In this document: one piece after another, positions 1 to 6,325 of the stretch
How positions within the stretch are numbered: position 1 is the stretch's first letter
Layout: each line of letters opens with the position of its first letter
Assembly (NCBI GenBank): GCA_023228445.1
Contig: JALOBD010000058.1
Coordinates: 1-13,071 of the forward strand
From: Sphaerochaeta sp.
GTDB taxonomy: Bacteria > Spirochaetota > Spirochaetia > Sphaerochaetales > Sphaerochaetaceae
Direction of reading: 5' to 3'
Length of the DNA stretch: 13,071 nucleotides
Notes under the pieces: model-generated
The model's input: the letters and a program-made list of their open reading frames with translations, nothing else
Told to the model about the DNA's origin: nothing
Databases searched by the model: none
Program-made: the position numbers and the translations under genes

Positions 1-2
1 AA

Positions 3-28
3 ACAAGGCCGGCTGACGCCGGCCTTGT
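3..28 (-). terminator. Rho-independent terminator of the malQ operon
   Basis: A perfect 11-bp inverted repeat (3-13 pairs with 18-28) closes a 4-base loop (14-17). Read on the minus strand, the GC-rich stem is followed by at least three T residues (complement of AAA at 1-3) before the window ends. It lies 43 bases beyond the malQ stop codon, the expected place for the end of operon B. On the plus strand the stem is followed by CCGTAGG, so only minus-strand use is supported. The full length of the T-tract cannot be seen. Confidence 0.8.
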
Positions 29-71
29 CCGTAGGAAGGGATATGATGACACCCGTGTCAGGTGATCATGT

Positions 72-1610
72 TCAAGTCTTCTCCACCACCCGTCCATCCC
101 GGGAGGAGATGGCAACCAGGTGTGCGATGCGGCGTGCCAGGGGTTCGGTCATTTCATCACCCCTCACCCGCCAGCTCCAGTTCTCGTCGTTGCACGTCGA
201 GGGGTAGTTGAACCGCGCCTCCTCCCCCTTCTTGAGCAAATCTTGCATGGGGATGATGGCAATCCGTGCATGGCTTTGCATGAGGCGCAGGATCATTTCA
301 TCGACGATCTGCTCATCGGCGCAGTTGAGGTACTCCTTCACCATCTGTTGTTCGGCATCGGTGAGGGAGCGATACCAGCCGAGGGTGGTGTTGTTGTCGT
401 GAGTTCCGGTGTAGGCGACGAAGGGCTCCCCCCAGTTGTGCGGCAGAAAGTCATCGTGGTAGTTGGGCGCCCCCTCCTCATCCATCGTGAAGCCGAACTG
501 AAAGATCTTCATGCCGGGAAAAGTATTGCCGTCACGCAGGGCGATGACCTCGTCGTTCATCAAGCCCAGGTCCTCGGCGATGATGTCCAGTGCCCCCAAC
601 TCCCGCCCGATGGCCTCAAAGAGGCCGGCTCCGTCAGCCTTCACCCAAGAGCCGAACTCGGCTGTCGGGTGGTCGAGGGGAATCTCGTACGTCGCCTCAA
701 AGCCACGGAAGTGATCGACGCGCACCAGGTCGGTGAGGGTGAAGAGGCGCTTCATCCGTTCGATCCACCACCTGTAACCGGAGTGCCGATGGACACGCCA
801 GTCATAGACGGGATTTCCCCACAGCTGTCCGGTGCTGCTGAAGAGGTCGGGTGGTACGCCGCTGACCGGGTCGAAGCGACCCGCTTCATCGCGTTTGAAG
901 AGGTGGTGGTGCTGCCAGGTGTCGCTGCTGTCGCTTGCGACAAAGATCGGCGCATCGCCGATGAGGCGGATGGCCCGGTCATTGGCATACGCCTTCAGGC
1001 GCTTCCACTGCTCATCAAACCAATACTGCAACACGCTCCAGAGCTCGATCTCCGCCGTGTGCGCCTCACCAAAGCGCTGGAGCGCCGCCTCATCACGCTG
1101 GGCGTACTCAGCTGGCCAGTGGCTCATCCATCGGCTGTCTCCCAGTGTCTCGGTGAGGGTACGAAAGAGTGCATAGTCATCGAGCCAGAAGCGGTTGGCA
1201 CGAGAGAAGGTGCGATACCCATCAAGACGGGTACCGCCCTCGGCGATGAAGCGCCGTGCCGCTTTTTTGAGCAACGCGAGCTTGTAGGTCTCCACACCCG
1301 GAAAATCCACCCGGGTCTGGCTGAATCGTGGGTGTTCGGCAAGCTCTGACCGCCCCAGATGCCCCGCATCAGAGAGCTGCTCGAGGTCGATGAAGAGCTC
1401 GTTGGCAGCAAACGAGGAGCGGGGGGCATAGGGGGAGTTGCCGTAGCCGGTGGGCCCGGTGGGCAGGATCTGCCAGAGGTTGAGGTTGGCGCTCGCCATC
1501 CAATCGGCTGCGCGATACGCCCCTGCCCCCAAATCCCCGATGCCGTGTTGGGAGGGCAGGCTGGTGATGTGAAGGAGCACACCGGCATGGCGGGCTGTGG
1601 TGCTGTTCAT
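72..1610 (-). CDS. malQ: 4-alpha-glucanotransferase (amylomaltase, GH77)
   Basis: This cytoplasmic enzyme transfers alpha-1,4-glucan segments between maltodextrins, releasing glucose and making longer chains. At 512 residues it has the usual length of bacterial MalQ. Family blocks are visible in order: SLPSQHGIGDLG (17-28), the substrate loop around NSPYAPRSSFAANE (58-71), IRLIGDAPIFVASDS (214-228), the GVPPD...GQLWGNP block (251-267), RVDHFRGFE with the predicted nucleophile Asp299, IIAEDLG with the predicted acid/base Glu346, and TGTHDNN with the third carboxylate Asp405. The start lies one base past the stop of the upstream permease, with an AAGGGG-type ribosome site inside that gene's last codons, so the two are probably translationally coupled. 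As the last gene of an operon with a sugar importer, it implies a maltooligosaccharide substrate. The C-terminal motif is slightly unusual (PST plus one extra residue where PGT is common). Confidence 0.96.
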   Translation of the reverse strand: MNSTTARHAGVLLHITSLPSQHGIGDLGAGAYRAADWMASANLNLWQILPTGPTGYGNSPYAPRSSFAANELFIDLEQLSDAGHLGRSELAEHPRFSQTRVDFPGVETYKLALLKKAARRFIAEGGTRLDGYRTFSRANRFWLDDYALFRTLTETLGDSRWMSHWPAEYAQRDEAALQRFGEAHTAEIELWSVLQYWFDEQWKRLKAYANDRAIRLIGDAPIFVASDSSDTWQHHHLFKRDEAGRFDPVSGVPPDLFSSTGQLWGNPVYDWRVHRHSGYRWWIERMKRLFTLTDLVRVDHFRGFEATYEIPLDHPTAEFGSWVKADGAGLFEAIGRELGALDIIAEDLGLMNDEVIALRDGNTFPGMKIFQFGFTMDEEGAPNYHDDFLPHNWGEPFVAYTGTHDNNTTLGWYRSLTDAEQQMVKEYLNCADEQIVDEMILRLMQSHARIAIIPMQDLLKKGEEARFNYPSTCNDENWSWRVRGDEMTEPLARRIAHLVAISSRDGRVVEKT

Positions 1611-1611
1611 G

Positions 1612-2454
1612 CTACCCCTTCACCGCCCCGGCGATGACGCCGCGGATGATATGCTTTTGCATCACCAGGTAGAAGAGGATGATCGGGATCATCGCCAGCA
1701 CCAACATCGCCATCATCGCCCCCATGTCCACCGCCCCGTAGCCTCCGCGCAGGTATTGGATGGCCACCGGGATGGTCTTGTACTCGATGCCGATGGTCAG
1801 ATAGGGCAAGAGGTAGTCGTTCCACACCCACATGGCGTTGAGGATCGCCACGGTGATGGCCGTCGACTTGAGCATCGGGTAGACGATGAGGAAGAAGGTC
1901 TGCGGAGCCGTCGCCCCGTCGATCATCGCCGCCTCCTCGAGGCTGAGGGGGATGGTCTTGATGAATCCACTGAACATGAAGGTGCCCAGCCCGGCGCCAA
2001 AACCTACGTAGAGGACGAGGATTCCCACCGGGTTGTCCAGGCCCAGCATATTTGCCGTCTTGCTCATGGTGAACATCACCATCTGGAAGGGGACGATCAT
2101 GCTGAAGACGAGGAGGTAGTAGACGATGGTGGTGAAGGTGCTCTTCACCCGTGTCAGATACCAGCCCAGCATGCTGGTGGCAAGCGAGATGCCGATGACC
2201 GAGAAGACGGTGATGAAGAGCGAGTAACCGAAGGCGTTGAGGAACTTGATCTTCCGCGCTCCCTCGAGGTAGTTCTCCCTGCCGGTGAAGGTCTCGGCGG
2301 TGGGCAGCTTGAAGGGCTCTGAGGAGATGAAGAACTTGCTCTTGAAGGAGTTCATCAACACGATGAGCATCGGGGCGAGGAAGAGAGCAGCACAGATGAG
2401 CAGGAGGATGAAGAGCACGGTGTCCGATGTACGGTATTTTCTCACAGGTTTCAT
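1612..2454 (-). CDS. Carbohydrate ABC transporter permease, MalG type
   Basis: This inner-membrane subunit forms half of the pore of a binding-protein-dependent sugar importer. The 280-residue protein has about six hydrophobic helices (first near 12-35, last near 247-265). The cytoplasmic EAA loop that docks on the ATPase is clear: EEAAMIDGA (173-181), followed by a conserved Pro193. The C-terminal end (RGVIAGAVKG) is typical of MalG-like permeases. The ATG overlaps the upstream permease stop as ATGA (2451-2454), and its AGGAGG ribosome site is made from the codons for the upstream protein's final glutamates. This indicates tight coupling and equal expression of the two subunits. The substrate is inferred from neighbours: malQ follows, so maltodextrins or similar alpha-glucosides are likely. 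Confidence 0.93.
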   Translation of the reverse strand: MKPVRKYRTSDTVLFILLLICAALFLAPMLIVLMNSFKSKFFISSEPFKLPTAETFTGRENYLEGARKIKFLNAFGYSLFITVFSVIGISLATSMLGWYLTRVKSTFTTIVYYLLVFSMIVPFQMVMFTMSKTANMLGLDNPVGILVLYVGFGAGLGTFMFSGFIKTIPLSLEEAAMIDGATAPQTFFLIVYPMLKSTAITVAILNAMWVWNDYLLPYLTIGIEYKTIPVAIQYLRGGYGAVDMGAMMAMLVLAMIPIILFYLVMQKHIIRGVIAGAVKG

Positions 2455-3293
2455 GCTTCCTCCTCCCGGCTCCTGCTGATGGTCAGCTGGGTCAGCGCGA
2501 TGAGGGCGACCAGGATGGTGAAGATCACCGCCTTGGCTTGCCCCACCCCCTCAAAGCCGGTGCGGCGGTAGAAGGTGTTGAAGATGTTGAGGGCGAGCAT
2601 CTCGGTCTGCTTGCCCGGGTCGCCTGCGGTGAGGGCGAGGTTTTGGTCGAAGAGGCGGAACCCGCTGGTGAGGGTCAAGAAGGTGCAGATGGTGATGGAG
2701 GGGGCGATGGAGGGGAGGATGACGTTGGCCAGCATCGTCCGGTTGCCCGCCCCATCGATTCTCGCAGCCTCGATGAGCTCGGTGGGGATGTTCTGGATGC
2801 CGGCGATGTAGATGACCATCATGTAGCCGATGTTCTGCCAGTTCATCAGCACAACCAGGCCCCAGAAGCCATACTTTGGGTCGGTGACGATCGTCACCCC
2901 CTTGGGCAGCAGGAACCCGTTGATGATCAACTGCCAGATCCAGCCCAACACGATGCCACCGATGAGGTTGGGCATGAAGAAGATCGTGCGGAAGGTGTTG
3001 GTCCCCCGCAGGCCTCTGGTGAGCAGCATCGCCAGCGTGAATGCACCGATGTTGATGGTGATCACGCTGATGATGGTGAAGCGGACGTTGAACCACAGCG
3101 AGGTGGCAAACTCGTTGTTGATGAAGGCCAGCTTATAGTTCTCAACGCCGACAAAGGTGCCGTCCAGGACAGTGGTGAATTTGAAGAATGAGAGGGTCAC
3201 CCCCGCGATCATCGGGATGAGGAAGGCGATGGTGAAGCACACCAACGCCGGCAGGACGAAGAGTGGAGCGTAGCGTCTCATTGATTTCTGCAT
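2451..3293 (-). CDS. Carbohydrate ABC transporter permease, MalF type
   Basis: This is the partner pore subunit of the operon B importer. It has 280 residues, close to the 290-300 typical of short MalF-like permeases that lack the large extra domain of Escherichia coli MalF. A hydrophobic first helix (about 9-35) is followed by five more. The EAA loop reads IEAARIDGAG (174-183) with a conserved Pro194. The segment FRTIFFMPNLIGGIVLGWIW (101-120) is typical of the family. A GAGGAGG ribosome site (3298-3304) stands 4 bases before the ATG. The gene follows a hairpin after the binding-protein gene and overlaps the next permease by 4 bp. The C-terminus ends in a short acidic run (EEEA) that also encodes the next gene's ribosome site. 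Confidence 0.93.
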   Translation of the reverse strand: MQKSMRRYAPLFVLPALVCFTIAFLIPMIAGVTLSFFKFTTVLDGTFVGVENYKLAFINNEFATSLWFNVRFTIISVITINIGAFTLAMLLTRGLRGTNTFRTIFFMPNLIGGIVLGWIWQLIINGFLLPKGVTIVTDPKYGFWGLVVLMNWQNIGYMMVIYIAGIQNIPTELIEAARIDGAGNRTMLANVILPSIAPSITICTFLTLTSGFRLFDQNLALTAGDPGKQTEMLALNIFNTFYRRTGFEGVGQAKAVIFTILVALIALTQLTISRSREEEA

Positions 3294-3314
3294 GAAGCCT
3301 CCTCAGAGCAATGA

Positions 3315-3336
3315 CCGCCCCCCAAACGGAAGGCGG
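3315..3336 (-). other. Intercistronic hairpin after the operon B binding-protein gene
   Basis: On the minus strand CCGCCTTCC and GGGGGGCGG form a 9-bp stem (two pairs are G-U) around a GTTT loop. It starts 20 bases past the stop at 3357 and ends about 10 bases before the ribosome site of the next permease. No T-tract follows, so it is unlikely to be a full terminator. The position fits a stabilising or attenuating element that keeps binding-protein mRNA above permease mRNA, as known for malE-malF in enterobacteria. Function is inferred. Confidence 0.5.
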
Positions 3337-3356
3337 CCATGGTTGGCATCGGATGC

Positions 3357-4697
3357 CTAATTGGTGAGGTCGAACTCAACTCTCCAGACATCGGTGGCGA
3401 CCCGGCTCACCTCAGCCCAGTTCTTGCGTCCGTTGATGTAGTCACCGAGCGCAGCGCCGAATTGCGTCTTCCACTCCTGACTCGGGATGACCGAGAAGTC
3501 CCAGCTGATCGACGTCACGCCGCTCTTGTTCATCCAGCGGATGACCTCCTTGGCCAGTGGGTCGGTGGGCAGCTCGTTCTCGGCGAAGGTGTTGAACGGG
3601 GTGATGAACATCAAATCGTTCTTCACGAACGCCTTGCCGCTGGCACTGGAGAAGAGCCAGGTAAGGAACTGGTCGGCAAGTGCCTGCTGCTCGCTGCTGA
3701 CCTTCTTGTTGATGCAGAGGTAGTTCTCCGTACCGACACAGAGGCCGATCTTCTCTTCACCGGCAGCACCGATGTAGATGGGCATGAACTTGATGTCGCT
3801 GTCGGCCACCTTGTTGCCCTTCACACCGAGGATCTGGCTGGCACCCCAGTTGCCGTTCTGCACCATGGCAGCCTGGCCGAGGGCAAACTCAGCCATCGCG
3901 TCATCGACGCTCTTGGCCCCGAGCAGCCCCTTGGCTGTGGTGGAGTTGTTCAAGTAGAGGTCCCAGATGTTCTTCATCTGAGGGCCATAGGTGAAGTCGA
4001 AGTCCCGCGTCTTCGTGCCGAAGGGGATTCCCTTGCTGCGCAGCTCGTAGTAGAGCGGTACGTTGACCAGGTGGGTCTGCCAGCGCCAGTCATTGCCCGC
4101 CGCCATGCTCGTCGAGGCAAAGACGCCCTGGATGCCGAGGACGCCCCTGTTCTTCTGCATGTCCTCGACCACGGCCTTGAGCAGGGCGAAGTTGTTGATC
4201 TCATCGGCGCTGTTGATCCTCACCGCCTTGTTTGGCAGGGCGAAGTAGGCGCGCATGATGGCGTCGTTGTAGATGATGCCGTACCCTTCCACCGCGTAGG
4301 GGATGGCCAGCACCTCACCCCCTTCGCCGAGGGCCATGGACTTGTCGCTGAGGATCTTGTAGAACTCGGTGCCCGAGAGGTCTGCGGTGTAGTCGCGGCT
4401 GTTGGCCAGCCCCACCGGACCGTTGGTCTGGAAGATCAAGGGCGGGTTGTTCTTGGCAAGCTCACTCTTGAGCGTGGTGGCGTAGGTGCCGCTTGCTGCA
4501 GTGACGACCTTCAGCTTGATGCCGGTCTCCTTCTCGAAGACGGGGGCGATCTTGCTCTCATAGACGTCGGCAATCTCAGGCTTGAAGTTCAAAAAGTATA
4601 CCTCTTTGGCCGGCGCTCTCTCTTGGACGCCGGCACCAAAGACGAGCGAGCCTACAACCATGAGGGCCAACAGACAAAGCAACAGTGTTTTCTTCAT
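3357..4697 (-). CDS. Extracellular solute-binding protein of sugar ABC importer (operon B)
   Basis: This is a periplasmic receptor that delivers sugar to the two permeases encoded next. The 446 residues match the COG1653/UgpB-like (SBP_bac_1) family in length and layout. Residues 1-22 form a Sec signal (KK, then a leucine-rich core, then FGAG). Family-like stretches include the early KIAPVFEKETGIKLKVV (49-65), PLIFQTNG, then IPYAVEGYGIIYND and, near the C-terminus, ADQFLTWLFSS. No cysteine follows the hydrophobic core (the only early one, Cys8, is inside it), so a standard lipoprotein anchor is not visible. The start is supported by an AAAAGGAG ribosome site (4707-4713) about 9 bases upstream. 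It is the first gene of operon B, behind a promoter with LacI-type operators. Maltodextrin is inferred as ligand only from malQ in the same operon. Confidence 0.92.
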   Translation of the reverse strand: MKKTLLLCLLALMVVGSLVFGAGVQERAPAKEVYFLNFKPEIADVYESKIAPVFEKETGIKLKVVTAASGTYATTLKSELAKNNPPLIFQTNGPVGLANSRDYTADLSGTEFYKILSDKSMALGEGGEVLAIPYAVEGYGIIYNDAIMRAYFALPNKAVRINSADEINNFALLKAVVEDMQKNRGVLGIQGVFASTSMAAGNDWRWQTHLVNVPLYYELRSKGIPFGTKTRDFDFTYGPQMKNIWDLYLNNSTTAKGLLGAKSVDDAMAEFALGQAAMVQNGNWGASQILGVKGNKVADSDIKFMPIYIGAAGEEKIGLCVGTENYLCINKKVSSEQQALADQFLTWLFSSASGKAFVKNDLMFITPFNTFAENELPTDPLAKEVIRWMNKSGVTSISWDFSVIPSQEWKTQFGAALGDYINGRKNWAEVSRVATDVWRVEFDLTN

Positions 4698-4751
4698 GAT
4701 CTCTATCTCCTTTTTCTTGTTACCGAGGATTGATCACCTCAGCATACAATA

Positions 4752-4780
4752 ATACTAAACCGGTTTTATAAACCGGTCAA
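4752..4780 (-). promoter_or_regulatory. Sigma70-type promoter of operon B
   Basis: On the minus strand a -35 TTGACC (4775-4780) and a -10 TAGTAT (4752-4757) stand exactly 17 bp apart. The -35 matches 5 of 6 consensus positions and the -10 matches 4 of 6. An alternative -10, TATTAT (4749-4754), matches better but gives a 20-bp spacer. Transcription would begin near 4745, leaving a leader of about 48 bases before the binding-protein ATG at 4697. The rest of the 227-base gap (4698-4924) is AT-rich, with only the operator pair here and the hairpin at 4884-4909 recognised in it. Confidence 0.55.
4757..4779. promoter_or_regulatory. Tandem LacI-family-type operators in the operon B promoter
   Basis: AAACCGGTTT (4757-4766) is a perfect 10-bp palindrome centred on CpG. 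A second copy, AAACCGGTCA (4770-4779), lies 13 bp away centre to centre. Together ACCGGTTT-TAT-AAACCGGT also makes a larger inverted repeat (4759-4777). A CG-centred even palindrome with A/T outer arms is the usual operator form of LacI/GalR-family repressors. The pair fills the promoter spacer and overlaps the -35, so binding would block RNA polymerase. No LacI-family gene is in the window, so the regulator is inferred. Confidence 0.6.
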
Positions 4781-4883
4781 CAAAAATCTTTTCTCGTCAT
4801 CTAGCTATATAATTACACTGACAGACAAAATATAGACAAAACCCTGTTGATGGTACAACGATGTGTTCCTCTAGTAACGAGGA

Positions 4884-4909
4884 GGGCAAGGAGGATCGCC
4901 CCCTTGCCC
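4884..4909 (-). terminator. Hairpin after the GH4 gene, possible operon A terminator
   Basis: Positions 4884-4894 pair with 4899-4909 around an ATCG loop, with a single A/C mismatch. It begins 15 bases past the GH4 stop, where the end of operon A is expected. On the minus strand it is followed by TCCTCGTTAC, not a T-run, so intrinsic termination would be weak. It may instead protect the 3' end or work with Rho. A small second stem (TCCTC/GAGGA) overlaps the downstream side. Confidence 0.45.
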
Positions 4910-4924
4910 CCATATCCTGCCCCT

Positions 4925-6268
4925 TCAGTACTGCAGGCGGCACTCTGCCAGCATCCGGTCAAAGAGCTCCCGTGCCCGGTTGCGGGCGATGGTCATCAGC
5001 GGGTCGGAGAGGAACGCGCCGAAGAGGCGCTCGTCATCATCGGCCAGCACCGCCTCCAACGTCATTTGCTGGACATCGCTGGCATGGCGCACCAGGTTTT
5101 GGATGGCAAGCGGTGGATCTCCTGCCATGATCGGACGGATCGAGTCTTGGGTGATGAGGCCGTTCGACTCGACGATCCTCCCCTTCGGCAGGTAGGAGAC
5201 CTGCCCCTCGTTGGGGCGGTTGATGTTGGTCGTGAGCGCCGGACCGCCGGCGAGGGCCTGCATGATATCCACCCCCTCCTCGTCGCTGCGCTCTGCAACC
5301 AGATCCTTGTCCTCAAAGACTCTTGCACGCTTCTCCTCCGCTTGTCGCTCCCTCCAGCGGTAGGGGGTGCGTATCACCCCATAGGTGTGCAAATCCTCGT
5401 CGCTTTGGAGGAACCACGGCACGAACTCGGCGAGGTGGCGGTCCCCGGCGGCGCCGAGGGTGCCGAAGTCACGCAAAAAGCTCAGCGCGATGAGCTGGTC
5501 ACAGTCGAACCACTGCTCCTTTTGCAGTCGCACTGCTGCCACACCACTCTGGTCGTCGAAGAGGTGGGGGTCCGAGAGCTCCGCTTTCAGGCGTGCCATC
5601 AAATCGTGCCCCTCCCAGGTGGCGGCGGTGACGAAGGTGAAGTGGTTGATGCCCGTCAGGTCGATCGTGATGGTCCGTCGGTCGGGGGTCTGAACACCAA
5701 ACCACCGTGCAACCCGCTTGGCGAGGAAGTTTTGGGTGTGGAAGACCTCATGGCAGCAGCCCAGCGCCTTGATGGAAGCAAAGCCCTCGTGAAGCGCTGC
5801 GGTGCAGAGCGTCATCGGGTTGGTGTAGTTGATCACCCAGGCGTCAGGACAGTGGGCAGCGATGGCAGCGCCGAACTTGACAAAGAGCGGGATTGCCCTG
5901 CGCGCTCGCATGATGCCCCCCGGCCCGGTGGTGTCACCCACCGACTGCAGGATACCGTACTCCTCAGGCAGCATCAGGTCACCCCTGCGGCACTGCGTTG
6001 AGCCGGGCTCGATGGAGATGATGACCAGATCACAGCCGTCCAGTGCAGCGCCCAGGTCATCTTCGGCGGTGATGGTGAACCGGCTACCGGCGTTGTTGAC
6101 CGCCATGATGCGCTCGCCCACCGCAACATTGCGCTGTGCCGCCTCCTTGTCGATGTCATAGAGCACCACCGTGCCGCCGGTTTCGCGGTTGTAGGCAAGG
6201 TCTTTGAGAAACTGGATGGCCCACAGCCGTCCTCCCCCGCCGATGATACAAATTCGCTCTGCTGCCAT
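4925..6268 (-). CDS. lplD: GH4 glycosidase with CHEV motif, probable alpha-galacturonidase (LplD type)
   Basis: GH4 enzymes are cytoplasmic, use NAD+ and a divalent metal (usually Mn2+), and cleave glycosides by a redox-elimination route. The 447-residue length is standard. Visible are the N-terminal dinucleotide fold (IIGGGGRLW, 8-16; the acid LYDID, 36-40), GDTTGPGGIMRARRAIP (111-127), INYTNP (146-151), GCCHEVF (170-176) with metal ligand Cys172, GINHF (206-210) with metal ligand His209, and AAGDRHLAEF (272-281). The four residues CHEV at 172-175 match the motif reported for alpha-galacturonidases such as Bacillus subtilis LplD; glucosidases and galactosidases of GH4 have CHSV there. The rest also recalls LplD (for example NRPNEGQVSYLP, 350-361). 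The start has a GAGGAG ribosome site at 6275-6280. It is the last gene of an importer operon with no PTS gene, consistent with an unphosphorylated substrate. The family is certain; substrate is a motif-based prediction. Confidence 0.9.
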   Translation of the reverse strand: MAAERICIIGGGGRLWAIQFLKDLAYNRETGGTVVLYDIDKEAAQRNVAVGERIMAVNNAGSRFTITAEDDLGAALDGCDLVIISIEPGSTQCRRGDLMLPEEYGILQSVGDTTGPGGIMRARRAIPLFVKFGAAIAAHCPDAWVINYTNPMTLCTAALHEGFASIKALGCCHEVFHTQNFLAKRVARWFGVQTPDRRTITIDLTGINHFTFVTAATWEGHDLMARLKAELSDPHLFDDQSGVAAVRLQKEQWFDCDQLIALSFLRDFGTLGAAGDRHLAEFVPWFLQSDEDLHTYGVIRTPYRWRERQAEEKRARVFEDKDLVAERSDEEGVDIMQALAGGPALTTNINRPNEGQVSYLPKGRIVESNGLITQDSIRPIMAGDPPLAIQNLVRHASDVQQMTLEAVLADDDERLFGAFLSDPLMTIARNRARELFDRMLAECRLQY

Positions 6269-6290
6269 GATTGTCTCCTCATTGTAGAAG

Positions 6291-6314
6291 TGGAGGAGGG
6301 TTTCCCCTCCTCCA
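6291..6314 (-). other. Intercistronic hairpin after the operon A binding-protein gene
   Basis: A perfect 10-bp stem (6291-6300 with 6305-6314) closes a 4-base loop. It starts 12 bases past the binding-protein stop at 6326 and lies just upstream of the GH4 ribosome site (6275-6280). On the minus strand it is followed by CTTCTACAAT, with no T-run. As with the hairpin at 3315-3336, its place directly behind a binding-protein gene suggests differential mRNA stability or partial termination. Function is inferred. Confidence 0.55.
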
Positions 6315-6325
6315 TCAGTGTACCC

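Noticed and set aside
120..1349. Long plus-strand open frame opposite malQ
   Set aside because: It has no recognisable domain, is rich in low-complexity Val/Gly/Leu/Glu, and lies wholly antisense to a clear GH77 gene; GC-rich codon bias explains it.
3339..4733. 464-codon plus-strand open frame opposite the operon B binding protein
   Set aside because: It mirrors the minus-strand gene, reads as biased composition without family motifs, and has no credible ribosome site.
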